A stretch of 64,000 bases of DNA from Paucibacter sp. DJ2R-2. GTDB lineage: Bacteria; Pseudomonadota; Gammaproteobacteria; Burkholderiales; Burkholderiaceae_C. Made by a program: the position numbers and the translations under genes. Each line of letters opens with the position of its first letter. The stretch's first letter is position 1. Of the stretch, positions 1 through 7,555 are shown one piece after another. The DNA is taken from positions 62,001 to 126,000 of the forward strand of contig NZ_JAJIRT010000003.1 of NCBI RefSeq assembly GCF_025717675.1, read 5' to 3'. The notes under the pieces are model-generated. The model ran no database searches, had not been told where the DNA came from, and worked only from the letters and a program-made list of their open reading frames with translations.

Positions 1-588
1 ATCGTCGACTGCGGCGCGGCCGTCGTCCACGTGATGCAGCCGGCCATCCGCGACTACTACCATCTCGAAGAAATCTGGGGCGGCAAGCCGGTCAAGCTGG
101 CTTTGAACGATGGCAAGACCAAGCTGGTCAAGGCCTCGGAAGAAGAGGACGAAGAAGAAGACGCAGCTCCAGTCAAGAAGAGCGCGGCGAAGAAGAAAGC
201 GGCTGTCAAGCCTTCGCTGCCGGGCAAGCCGGGCGTGAGCAAGAAGGCGGCGGCAGCTGCCGCGGAAGCCAAGCCTGTGGCCAAGAAGGTTGCGGCCAAG
301 AAGGCTCCGGCCAAGAAGAGCGCCAGCAGCCGAGAGGTCGATGCCAAGACTCCGGCCGCCAAGACCATCAAGGTTGGCCTCACCAAGCCGGCGACCAAAC
401 CCGCTGCCAAGAAACCTGCGGCCAAGAAGGTTGCGACCAAGACCGTGGGTGTGAAGAAGGCCCCGGCCAAGGCAGCCGCGGCCAAGCCAGCCGTCAAGGC
501 TGTGGCCAAGAAGGTCGCCGCTAAACCGGCCACCAAGCCGGCCACCAAACCGGCCGCCAAAAAGACAGCGCTCAAGAAGAACGTTTGA
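1..588 (+). CDS. rsfS: Ribosome silencing factor RsfS, 3' part, with Lys/Ala-rich tail
   Basis: The frame is open from base 1, so the gene starts upstream of the window. The first ~40 visible residues (VVHVMQPAIRDYYHLEEIWG) match the conserved C-terminal half of RsfS (Iojap/DUF143), which binds ribosomal protein uL14 and blocks joining of the subunits when nutrients are scarce. After about residue 50 an acidic patch (EEEDEEED) is followed by ~135 residues of AKK/KKPA/TKPA repeats ending at LKKNV, which resemble histone H1-like or AlgP/PhaF-type tails. Typical RsfS ends soon after the core domain, so the tail is an add-on. Its function is unknown; nucleic-acid or rRNA binding is inference. rlmH follows after 14 bp, and the rsfS-rlmH pairing is common in proteobacteria. 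Confidence 0.9.
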   Translation: MVDCGAAVVHVMQPAIRDYYHLEEIWGGKPVKLALNDGKTKLVKASEEEDEEEDAAPVKKSAAKKKAAVKPSLPGKPGVSKKAAAAAAEAKPVAKKVAAKKAPAKKSASSREVDAKTPAAKTIKVGLTKPATKPAAKKPAAKKVATKTVGVKKAPAKAAAAKPAVKAVAKKVAAKPATKPATKPAAKKTALKKNV

Positions 589-602
589 GCGCCGTCTGAA
601 CG

Positions 603-1070
603 ATGCGTTTGTTCTTGATCGCCGTGGGCCAGCGTCAGCCGGCCTGGGCGGATACCGCCTATGAGGACTTTGCCAAGCGCTTTCCGCCCGAGATGCGCTT
701 GGAGCTCAAGGTCGTCAAGGCCGAAACCCGGGGCAGCAAAACGGCCGAGCAATTGATGGCGGCCGAGGCGCAGCGTCTGGAGTCGGCCTGCCCCAAGGGC
801 GTGCGCCGCATCATCCTCGATGAGCGTGGGGAGCGCCGCACCAGCAAACAGCTGGCCGAGCGCATGCAGCTCTGGATGGGTGAGGGCCGTGATGCGGCCC
901 TCTTCATCGGCGGCCCCGATGGCCTGCACCCGGAGCTCAAGGCCACGGCCGATGAAACCCTGCGCCTGTCCGACCTGACCCTGCCGCATGCCTTTGCCCG
1001 CGTCCTGCTGGCCGAAGGCTTGTACCGCGCCTGGACCGTGATGACCGGCCACCCCTACCACCGAGAATGA
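603..1070 (+). CDS. rlmH: 23S rRNA pseudouridine(1915) N3-methyltransferase RlmH
   Basis: 155 residues, the normal length for the SPOUT-class RlmH family, which methylates pseudouridine 1915 in helix 69 of 23S rRNA on assembled 70S ribosomes using SAM. The family marks are visible: start MRLFLIAVG, the SAM-knot loop FIGGPDGL around residue 101, and the C-terminal [16 protein letters not shown]. The ATG at 603 follows rsfS closely. The stop TGA overlaps the maf ATG (ATGA at 1067-1070), so the two are translationally coupled. Nothing is unusual. Confidence 0.97.
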   Translation: MRLFLIAVGQRQPAWADTAYEDFAKRFPPEMRLELKVVKAETRGSKTAEQLMAAEAQRLESACPKGVRRIILDERGERRTSKQLAERMQLWMGEGRDAALFIGGPDGLHPELKATADETLRLSDLTLPHAFARVLLAEGLYRAWTVMTGHPYHRE

Positions 1071-1678
1071 GCAGCTCCGGCAATTTCATCTATCTGGCTT
1101 CGCAAAGCCCGCGCCGGCGCCAGCTGCTGGAGCAACTCGGCGTGCGCCATGAGCTTTTGCTGCCCGGGCCCGAGGAAGATGCTGAGGCGCTGGAGGCCGT
1201 TTTGCCCGGCGAGGCGCCTGAGGCGTATGTGGCGCGCGTGACCCAAGCCAAGCTCGATGCTGCGCTCTTGCGTCGCGCTGCGCGTGGCCTGCCCGAAGCA
1301 CCGGTGCTGTGCTCCGACACCACCGTGGCGGTGGATCAGCAGATCCTGGGCAAGCCGGTCGATGTGGAGGACGCGTTGCGCACCCTGCGTCTGCTGGCCG
1401 GGCGTCGGCACCGCGTGATCACGGCGGTGGCTGTGGGGCAAGTTGAGCGGCGGGAGGCTGCCCTCAACGTTTCCGAAGTCGAGTTCGCGCCGGTCGGTGA
1501 GGACGCCCTGCGCCGCTATGTGGACAGCGGGGAGCCCTTCGGCAAGGCGGGCGCCTATGCGATACAAAGTCAGGCGGCCGCCTGGATTTCGCGCATCGAG
1601 GGCAGCTATTCAGGCATCATGGGTCTGCCCCTGTTTGAGACCGCGCAATTGCTGAGCGCCTGGGGCTGGCGCTTCTGA
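1067..1678 (+). CDS. maf: Maf nucleotide pyrophosphatase, YhdE (dTTP/UTP) type
   Basis: 203 residues. The Maf signature [12 protein letters not shown] lies at residues 9-20, and CSDTTVAVD holds the conserved Asp of the pyrophosphatase centre. The segment GKAGAYAIQ followed by [16 protein letters not shown] is characteristic of the YhdE branch (dTTP, UTP and modified pyrimidine nucleotides) rather than the YceF (m7GTP) branch. It is thought to remove non-canonical nucleotides and, in some bacteria, affects septum formation. The start overlaps the rlmH stop by 4 bp. Substrate preference is inferred from the motif. Confidence 0.93.
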   Translation: MSSSGNFIYLASQSPRRRQLLEQLGVRHELLLPGPEEDAEALEAVLPGEAPEAYVARVTQAKLDAALLRRAARGLPEAPVLCSDTTVAVDQQILGKPVDVEDALRTLRLLAGRRHRVITAVAVGQVERREAALNVSEVEFAPVGEDALRRYVDSGEPFGKAGAYAIQSQAAAWISRIEGSYSGIMGLPLFETAQLLSAWGWRF

Positions 1679-1757
1679 GATCCGATCTTCGCGCAGGGGC
1701 GCCGACGACAGACCGAGTCTTGTCGCATGAAGGCCCGAACGTTTCACGGCCCTCATG

Positions 1758-1793
1758 CAACAGCACTTGCAACAGCATTTGCGACAGCATTCG
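1758..1793 (+). repeat. Three tandem 12-bp repeats upstream of rng
   Basis: Three imperfect 12-bp units (CAACAGCACTTG, CAACAGCATTTG, CGACAGCATTCG) stand head to tail 20 bp before the rng start codon. A reading frame runs through them into rng, but the conserved RNase G start is downstream. RNase E/G family mRNAs are often autoregulated through their 5' leader, so a leader role is possible. This is inference only. Confidence 0.6.
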
Positions 1794-1812
1794 AGGATTG
1801 AGACGAGACGCC

Positions 1813-3297
1813 ATGGAAGACATCCTGATCAATTGGTCGCCGCAGGAAACGCGCGTGGCCGTGGTGGAAAACGGTTCGGTGCAAGAGCTCCACGTCGAGC
1901 GCACGCTGGAGCGGGGCCTGGTGGGCAATGTCTATTCGGGCAAGGTCGCCCGGGTGCTGCCTGGCATGCAGTCCGCCTTCATCGACATCGGCCTGGAGCG
2001 GGCCGCCTTTTTGCACGTGGCTGATCTGCACCTGACCGGCACCCAGGCGGGACGAGGCCACCATGGCGAAGCCGGCGTGGCCACGCCGATCGAGCGCCTG
2101 GTGTTCGAGGGTCAGACCTTGACTGTGCAGGTCATCAAGGACCCGATCGGCAGCAAGGGCGCGCGCCTGTCCAGCCAGATCAGCATTGCCGGTCGCATGC
2201 TGGTGTTCCTGCCGCAGGACGAGCACATCGGCATCTCGCAGAAGATCGGCTCGCACGAAGCCCGCGAACAGCTGCGCGCGCGCATGCAGATCCTGGTCGG
2301 CAAGGCCGAGGAGGGCGGCGGTGGCGGCTTCATCCTGCGCACCAATGCCGAGGATGCCAGCGACGAGGAGCTGGGTTCCGACATTGCCTATTTGCGCAAG
2401 GCCTGGGCGGCGATCCGTGAGCGTGCTTTCAACTCTCCGCCGGGCACTTTGCTGCACCAAGATCTGAGCCTGGTCGAGCGGGTGCTGCGTGACCTGACCA
2501 GCGATCGCACCGGCTCCATCCGCATCGATTCCAAGCTGCAGTACGACGTGCTGCATGCCTTTGGCGAGACCTTCATGCCGGCGGCAACGGCCAAGCTTGA
2601 GCATTACCGCGGTGAGCGGCCGATCTTCGACCTCAACAACATCGATGCCGAGCTGAGCCGCGCCCTGGCCCGGCGGGTCGATCTGAAGTCGGGCGGCTAC
2701 CTAATCTTCGACCAGACCGAGGCCATGACCACGGTCGACGTGAACACCGGCGGTTTCGTCGGCGCCCGCAATTTCGACGACACCATCTTCAAGACCAATC
2801 TCGAGGCGGCCGGCGCCATCGCGCGCCAGCTGCGCCTGCGCAATCTGGGCGGCATCATCATTGTCGACTTCATCGACATGACGCGCGAAGAGCACAAGTC
2901 GGCCGTGCTGACCGAGTTCCGCAAGCAGCTCAGCCGCGACCGTACCAAGGTCACCCTGGGCGGTTTCACCCAGCTGGGCCTGGTCGAGATGACGCGCAAG
3001 CGCACGCGTGAGTCGCTCTCGCGCATGCTCTGCGAACCTTGCCCGACCTGCGAAGGTCGCGGCCAGGTCAAGACCGCTCGAACCATTTGTTATGACATCA
3101 TGCGCGAGATCCTGCGCGAGGCGCGCCAGTTCTCGCCCAAGGAGTTCCGCGTCGTGGCAGCGGCCAATGTGGTGGAGATGCTGTTGGACGAGGAAAGCCA
3201 GCATCTGGCCGGCTTGTCGGATTTCATAGGCAAGCCGATCTCGCTGACGGCCGAGCCGACCAATCAGACCGAGCATTACGACATCGTGTTGCTCTGA
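1813..3297 (+). CDS. rng: Ribonuclease G
   Basis: 495 residues from the ATG at 1813, where the canonical start MEDILINWSPQETRVAV begins; an upstream in-frame extension to 1720 has no family match and runs through a repeat. The protein has an N-terminal S1 RNA-binding region, the RNase H-like and catalytic core with the two metal-binding Asp segments (MTTVDVNTGGFVG and GGIIIVDFIDM), and the zinc-link CEPCPTCEGRG near residue 410. It lacks the long RNase E scaffold. It matures the 16S rRNA 5' end and degrades some mRNAs in the cytoplasm. It is the last gene of the rsfS-rlmH-maf-rng block, a frequent neighbourhood of rng. Confidence 0.96.
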   Translation: MEDILINWSPQETRVAVVENGSVQELHVERTLERGLVGNVYSGKVARVLPGMQSAFIDIGLERAAFLHVADLHLTGTQAGRGHHGEAGVATPIERLVFEGQTLTVQVIKDPIGSKGARLSSQISIAGRMLVFLPQDEHIGISQKIGSHEAREQLRARMQILVGKAEEGGGGGFILRTNAEDASDEELGSDIAYLRKAWAAIRERAFNSPPGTLLHQDLSLVERVLRDLTSDRTGSIRIDSKLQYDVLHAFGETFMPAATAKLEHYRGERPIFDLNNIDAELSRALARRVDLKSGGYLIFDQTEAMTTVDVNTGGFVGARNFDDTIFKTNLEAAGAIARQLRLRNLGGIIIVDFIDMTREEHKSAVLTEFRKQLSRDRTKVTLGGFTQLGLVEMTRKRTRESLSRMLCEPCPTCEGRGQVKTARTICYDIMREILREARQFSPKEFRVVAAANVVEMLLDEESQHLAGLSDFIGKPISLTAEPTNQTEHYDIVLL

Positions 3298-3419
3298 TTG
3301 CGGCCGTCGGTGCCGCCTGGCGCTACAACGCCCGCATCAGCGGTGTGCTTTAACGCCCTCAGGCAAAATCCCGACCCTGGCCCGCGGCCTGCGCTGTGGA
3401 CCCCTTCGCTTTGTTTTCT

Positions 3420-4721
3420 ATGAGCACCTCCATGTCCGACCTATTTTCGCGCCGAGCCCTCCTGCAGCAAGCCGCCGCGGCTTCCGCCGCCGTGCTGGCT
3501 GGGCCTGCCCTGGCCCAGTTCCGGGTGGAAATCTCCGGCGTTGGCGGCTCGCAGCTGCCCATTGCCCTGCCGGATTTTCGTGACGAGTCGGCCAGCGGCC
3601 AGGCCGTGGCCGCCATCATCCGCGCTGACCTGGAGCGCAGCGGCCAGTTCAAGATCATCGATTCGGCTCCGGGCCTGTTCGAAGGCAGCGCACCGAACTG
3701 GAGCGAATGGCGCGGCAAGCAGGCCGATGCCCTGGCTGCCGGCTCGGTCAGCCGCTTAGCCGATGGTCGTTTCGATCTGCGCTACAAGCTCTGGGATGTG
3801 GTCAAGGGCGCTGACCTGGGCGGTGAAGCCCATGCTGTGACCGCAGAGGATGTGCGATTGGCGGCCCACCGCATTGCCGACACCATCTACCAAAAGCTGA
3901 CCGGCGAGCGCGGCGTGTTCGCCACTCGCATGGCCTACGTCACGCGTGCTGGCGGCCGCTACAGCCTGCGCATCACCGATGCGGACGGCGAGGGCGGTCA
4001 GGTTGCCCTGGCCAGCCCCGAGCCCATCATTTCGCCGGCCTGGTCGCCCAATGGCCGCGAGCTGGCCTACGTGTCCTTCGAGACACGCAAGGCGGTGGTC
4101 TGGGTGCAGGATCTGCAGACTGGACGGCGACGCAAGCTGGCCGATTTCCGCGGCAGCAACAGCGCGCCGGCGTTTTCGCCCGATGGTGAGTCGGTGGTGC
4201 TGACCTTGTCGCGCGAGGGGGGCTCCCAGCTCTTCGTGATGAACCGTGACGGCAGCGGCGTGCGCCGCCTGACGCAAAGCTCGGCCATCGACACCGAGCC
4301 GGTGTTTGCCCCCGACGGCCGCTCGATCTACTTCGTCAGCGACCGGGGCGGCAGCCCGCAGATCTACCGCGTGGCGGTGGGCGGCGGCGCGCCCGAGCGC
4401 GTCAGCTTCAGCGGCAACTACAACATCAGCCCGACCGTCAGCCCCGACGGCCGCAGCCTGGCTTTTGTCACCCGCCTGAACGGAAGCCAGTTCCGCATCT
4501 GCGTGATGGATCTGGCCTCGGGCGTGGTCCAGCAGATCAGCGATGGCAGCGACGACGAGAGCCCGAGCTTCTCTCCCAATGGCCGTCTGATCGTCTATGC
4601 CACTCGCTCCGCCGGCCGCGATGTGTTGATGACCAGCACCCTGGACGGCCGCATCAAAGCCAAGCTGATTTCGACCTTGGCCGATGTGCGAGAGCCGACC
4701 TGGGGTCCCTTCGGCCGTTGA
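3420..4721 (+). CDS. tolB: Tol-Pal system beta-propeller protein TolB
   Basis: 433 residues from the ATG at 3420; an ATG at 3432 and a GTG at 3396 are alternatives. The signal peptide (SRRALLQQAAAAS...AGPALA|Q) starts with a twin-arginine-like SRR motif. An N-terminal TolB domain is followed by a six-bladed propeller with repeated SPDG/APDGRSIYFVSDRGG blades. TolB sits in the periplasm and shuttles between TolA and Pal during outer-membrane constriction at division. It precedes pal and cpoB as usual, but rng rather than tolQRA is directly upstream, so those partners must be elsewhere. Confidence 0.95.
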   Translation: MSTSMSDLFSRRALLQQAAAASAAVLAGPALAQFRVEISGVGGSQLPIALPDFRDESASGQAVAAIIRADLERSGQFKIIDSAPGLFEGSAPNWSEWRGKQADALAAGSVSRLADGRFDLRYKLWDVVKGADLGGEAHAVTAEDVRLAAHRIADTIYQKLTGERGVFATRMAYVTRAGGRYSLRITDADGEGGQVALASPEPIISPAWSPNGRELAYVSFETRKAVVWVQDLQTGRRRKLADFRGSNSAPAFSPDGESVVLTLSREGGSQLFVMNRDGSGVRRLTQSSAIDTEPVFAPDGRSIYFVSDRGGSPQIYRVAVGGGAPERVSFSGNYNISPTVSPDGRSLAFVTRLNGSQFRICVMDLASGVVQQISDGSDDESPSFSPNGRLIVYATRSAGRDVLMTSTLDGRIKAKLISTLADVREPTWGPFGR

Positions 4722-4762
4722 TTTCTTTGCGCTTGCATCGAGCGAAACTTGTGCAAGCTGTA

Positions 4763-4799
4763 TGACAATTCGCAGTTGTCAATGCGCCGGTCGGACCGG
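4763..4799 (+). promoter_or_regulatory. Two short palindromes between tolB and pal
   Basis: TGACAA-N7-TTGTCA at 4763-4781 and CCGGTC-G-GACCGG at 4787-4799 lie back to back, 57 bp before the pal start. The first half-site TTGTCA could also serve as a -35 box. They may be an operator or stem-loops in an mRNA processing region. No matching regulator is identifiable. Confidence 0.35.
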
Positions 4800-4855
4800 T
4801 TAGCGGCGGAACTTTTTCAAGACAGATCCATGTGATCGAAACAGGAGTGCTTTTC

Positions 4856-5392
4856 ATGAAGATGACGCGTTTTGCTCTGTCCCTCTTGGCCGCTGCCGCC
4901 CTGGCTGGCTGCAGCACTGCCGTGAAGCTGGACGAGCCAGCGCCGGTGGAAACCCGCCCGGTGGCGCCTGTGGCCCCCACCAATTCCACTGCAAATGCTC
5001 AGCCCATGGCCGAGTCCAAGGTTCAGACCGTGGATCTGGGCGCTCAGCTGACCGCAGCCGTCGCCAACCAGCGCGTGGTCTATTTCGATCTGGACAGCTA
5101 CACCGTCAAGGACGAGTTCCGTGGCTTGGTCGAAGCCCATGCCAAGCGCCTCAACAACGACCGCAAGATTGCTCTGAGCCTGGAAGGCCACACCGACGAG
5201 CGCGGCGGCCGCGAATACAACCTGGCCCTGGGTCAGAAGCGTGCCGAAGCGGTGGCCAAGTCCCTGGGCCTGCTGGGCGTTGGTGCAGCCCAAGTCGAGC
5301 CTGTGAGCTTTGGCAAAGAGCGCCCGGCCGCCCAAGGCAGCGATGAGGCCGCCTGGGCCAAGAACCGCCGCGTCGAGCTGAAGGACAAGTGA
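4856..5392 (+). CDS. pal: Peptidoglycan-associated lipoprotein Pal
   Basis: 178 residues from the ATG at 4856, preceded by the Shine-Dalgarno ACAGGAG. The lipoprotein signal has the lipobox LAGC (residues ~19-22), then a linker rich in Pro/Ala/Val and an OmpA-like peptidoglycan-binding domain with VYFDLDSYTVKDEF, LEGHTDERGGREYNLALGQKRA and WAKNRRVEL. It is anchored in the outer membrane, binds peptidoglycan and TolB, and helps outer-membrane invagination. cpoB starts 1 bp after its stop. Confidence 0.96.
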   Translation: MKMTRFALSLLAAAALAGCSTAVKLDEPAPVETRPVAPVAPTNSTANAQPMAESKVQTVDLGAQLTAAVANQRVVYFDLDSYTVKDEFRGLVEAHAKRLNNDRKIALSLEGHTDERGGREYNLALGQKRAEAVAKSLGLLGVGAAQVEPVSFGKERPAAQGSDEAAWAKNRRVELKDK

Positions 5393-5393
5393 G

Positions 5394-6173
5394 ATGAAGT
5401 TGCCGCGGCTGCTGCCGTTCTGCCTGGTGCTGGGCTTGGCCTTGAGCCAACCGGCGCGTGCCGGTCTGTTTGAGGACGAGGATGCTCGCAAGGCCATCCT
5501 CGACCTGCGTGCCAAGCTGCAACAGAGCGAGGACGCCCAGCGTCAGCGCGCCGAGCAGCTGAGCGCGCTGGTGCAGGACCAGCTCGGCCCATTGCGTCGC
5601 AGCCTGCTGGACCTCAATGGACAGATCGACACCTTGCGTGCCGAGATCGCCAAGCTGCGCGGCCAGAACGAGCAGCTGGCACGCGAGCTGTCCGAGACCC
5701 AGCGCAAGCTCAATGATCAGTTGCAGGCCTTTGATTCGCGCTTGAAGCCCATGGAGCCACAGAAAGTGGCACTCGATGGCCGCGAGTTTCAGGTGGACCC
5801 AGAGGAGCGCCGTCAGTACGAGGCGGCCATGGGCCTGGTTCGGCGCGGCGATTTCAACGAAGCGGGCGAGGCCTTGAGCAGTTTTGCCCGTCGTTTCCCG
5901 GCCAGTGGCTACAGCGACTCGGTGCGGTTCTGGCAGGGCAATGCCCAGTACGGCAAGCGTGAGTACAAGGAAGCGATCGCCACCTTCAAGGCCTTCATTT
6001 CCGGCAACCCCGAGCACCCGCGCGCGGCCGAAGCCTTGTTGGCCCTGGCCAATTGCCAGATCGAGCTCAAGGACACCAAGGCAGCCCGGCGCAGTCTCGG
6101 TGATTTGATCAAGGCCTACCCCGGCTCCGAAGCGGCGCAGGCTGGCAAGGAACGGCTGGCCGCGCTCAAGTAA
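5394..6173 (+). CDS. cpoB: Cell division coordinator CpoB (YbgF)
   Basis: 259 residues. A signal peptide (LPRLLPFCLVLGLALSQPARA) is followed by a coiled-coil trimerisation region (~residues 28-115, heptad-rich RAKLQQSEDAQRQRAEQ and similar) and a C-terminal TPR domain from ~140 (YEAAMGLVRRGDFNEAGEAL, then repeats to residue 259). CpoB links Tol energy to PBP1b and coordinates peptidoglycan synthesis with outer-membrane constriction. It is coupled to pal by near-overlap. A terminator follows at 6199. Confidence 0.94.
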   Translation: MKLPRLLPFCLVLGLALSQPARAGLFEDEDARKAILDLRAKLQQSEDAQRQRAEQLSALVQDQLGPLRRSLLDLNGQIDTLRAEIAKLRGQNEQLARELSETQRKLNDQLQAFDSRLKPMEPQKVALDGREFQVDPEERRQYEAAMGLVRRGDFNEAGEALSSFARRFPASGYSDSVRFWQGNAQYGKREYKEAIATFKAFISGNPEHPRAAEALLALANCQIELKDTKAARRSLGDLIKAYPGSEAAQAGKERLAALK

Positions 6174-6198
6174 GGGCGCTGGCTTTTCCCGACCGTTC

Positions 6199-6224
6199 AA
6201 GGCTCTGCGTGCAGAGCCTTTTTT
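6199..6224 (+). terminator. Rho-independent terminator of the tolB-pal-cpoB unit
   Basis: A stem of GGCTCTGC and GCAGAGCC with a 2-nt loop at 6201-6218 is followed directly by TTTTTT, 26 bp after the cpoB stop. Confidence 0.9.
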
Positions 6225-6249
6225 GTGCGCCAACAGGATCTCTGGCTTG

Positions 6250-7104
6250 ATGGATATGCAAGGACAAGACGATATGGCCGAAGCCATGAATGCAGTCACC
6301 GACCTGTCGGGCCTGGCGGAGTTCCCGGCCGACAGTGAGCGTCGTTTCGGTGGTCTGCGGCGCCTGTACGGTGAAGCCGACTATCTGCGCTTGCGCGCTG
6401 CGCATCTGGTCGTGGTCGGCTTGGGTGGCGTCGGCTCCTGGGCCGTGGAAGCGCTGGCGCGTTCCGGTGTGGCCAGCCTGACCTTGATCGATCTGGATCA
6501 GGTCTCCGAATCGAACATCAATCGTCAGATTCAGGCTCTAGGGTCGACGGTGGGCATGGCAAAGGGCGAGGCCCTGCGCTTGCGCATCCAGGACATCCAT
6601 CCCGACTGCGAGGTGCGGGTGATCGAAGACTTTGTCGAACCTGGCAATTGGCCGGCCCTGCTGGGCGGCAGCGAGGCCGAGTCTCGGGTAGACGGTCTGA
6701 TCGATGCCTGCGACCAAGTGCGTGCCAAAGCTTGCTTGGCGGCCTGGGCGCGCGCGCGCCAGCTGCCTTTTGTGACGGTGGGTGCCGCAGGTGGCAAACG
6801 CGAACCCCATCTGCTCAGCATCGAAGACCTGGCGGACACCACCCATGATCCTTTGCTCGCTTCGCTGCGCCAGCGCCTGCGCAAGGAATACGGTGCTCCG
6901 CGGCAAGGCAAGCTCGGTGTGCGTTGTGTGTTTTCGCGTGAGGCGGTACACCGCCCGCCCGAGGAAGGAGAGGGCGGTGAAGCCTGTGCCGTCGACGGCA
7001 CGCTCAATTGCCATGGCTATGGCTCCAGCGTGGCAGTGACGGCCAGTTTTGGCATGGCAGCGGCGGCGGCCTTGATCCAGGCCGTGCTGGCCCGTGCGCG
7101 CTGA
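6250..7104 (+). CDS. tcdA: tRNA threonylcarbamoyladenosine dehydratase TcdA (CsdL)
   Basis: 284 residues if the ATG at 6250 is used; 6277 is an alternative. E1-like/ThiF fold: SERRFGGLRRLYGEADYLRL, the ATP-binding GLGGVGSWAVEALARSG (residues ~56-72), then DLDQVSESNINRQ and the DACDQVRAKA segment. It uses ATP to dehydrate t6A at tRNA position 37 into cyclic ct6A. The C-terminal helix (AAAAALIQAVLARAR) is the membrane-associated or dimer tail of this family. It is monocistronic between the cpoB terminator and the tRNA promoter. Confidence 0.93.
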   Translation: MDMQGQDDMAEAMNAVTDLSGLAEFPADSERRFGGLRRLYGEADYLRLRAAHLVVVGLGGVGSWAVEALARSGVASLTLIDLDQVSESNINRQIQALGSTVGMAKGEALRLRIQDIHPDCEVRVIEDFVEPGNWPALLGGSEAESRVDGLIDACDQVRAKACLAAWARARQLPFVTVGAAGGKREPHLLSIEDLADTTHDPLLASLRQRLRKEYGAPRQGKLGVRCVFSREAVHRPPEEGEGGEACAVDGTLNCHGYGSSVAVTASFGMAAAAALIQAVLARAR

Positions 7105-7144
7105 GGAGCCGCTTTTCATTGCACAAGAAGTTCTTGTGAAAGTA

Positions 7145-7174
7145 TTGCCGGAAGCAAAAAATCCTGGCTATAAT
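7145..7174 (+). promoter_or_regulatory. Promoter of the first tRNA-Lys gene
   Basis: -35 TTGCCG (7145-7150), 18-bp spacer, perfect -10 TATAAT (7169-7174), with the mature tRNA beginning 18 bp further on. Confidence 0.75.
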
Positions 7175-7191
7175 GATGGGCTTCGCTTGAT

Positions 7192-7267
7192 GGGTCGTTA
7201 GCTCAGTTGGTAGAGCAGCGGACTTTTAATCCGTAGGTCGCAGGTTCGAGTCCCGCACGACCCACCA
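7192..7267 (+). tRNA. tRNA-Lys (anticodon TTT)
   Basis: A full 76-nt cloverleaf with CCA encoded. The acceptor GGGTCGT pairs with ACGACCC, the anticodon loop CTTTTAA gives TTT, the T-loop is TTCGAGT, and the discriminator is A. Confidence 0.97.
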
Positions 7268-7367
7268 TCTTGCTAAAAGCAACTCTGTTGCTCGGTAAGT
7301 GCGAAGAAGCTGAAAAGCAGATTTTTGAGATATTCGCTGAAACAGTGGAAATTCTAAAAAATCATGC

Positions 7368-7373
7368 TATACT
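7368..7373 (+). promoter_or_regulatory. -10 box of the second tRNA-Lys gene
   Basis: TATACT lies 52 bp before the mature tRNA 5' end in an A/T-rich stretch. The sequence ATCATGCTATACT resembles the -10 region of the first tRNA. A clear -35 is not visible, so the gene may also be co-transcribed with the upstream tRNA. Confidence 0.5.
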
Positions 7374-7425
7374 GCAAGGCTTGCAAGGTTGCTAAGAAAT
7401 TAACGCCAAGCAAGACAAAAGCGTA

Positions 7426-7501
7426 GGGCTCTTAGCTCAGTTGGTAGAGCAGCGGACTCTTAATCCGTAGGTCGAGTGTTCGAGTCACTCAGGGCCCACC
7501 A
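7426..7501 (+). tRNA. tRNA-Lys (anticodon CTT)
   Basis: A 76-nt cloverleaf with encoded CCA. The acceptor GGGCTCT pairs with AGGGCCC (one T-G), and the anticodon loop CTCTTAA gives CTT. The D-arm and anticodon stem are identical to those of the TTT isoacceptor, while the acceptor and T-stem differ. It is the last recognisable core gene before accessory DNA, and tRNA 3' ends are common integration sites. Confidence 0.97.
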
Positions 7502-7519
7502 AAATTAAGAATGAAATCA

Positions 7520-7555
7520 AGCACTTAGCGCCAAACGGCCCTAGGTGCTTTTTTT
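7520..7555 (+). terminator. Terminator after the tRNA-Lys pair
   Basis: The 9-bp stem AGCACTTAG/CTAGGTGCT (one T-G pair) is followed by seven T residues, 18 bp after the CCA end. Confidence 0.85.

Noticed and set aside
57-1061. 334-codon minus-strand frame opposite rsfS and rlmH
   Set aside because: It mirrors the Ala/Lys codon repeats and the rlmH gene on the + strand, and its sequence has no family features.
5151-6299. 382-codon minus-strand frame opposite pal/cpoB
   Set aside because: Leu/Gln/Ala-rich antisense of clear genes with strong family matches on the + strand.
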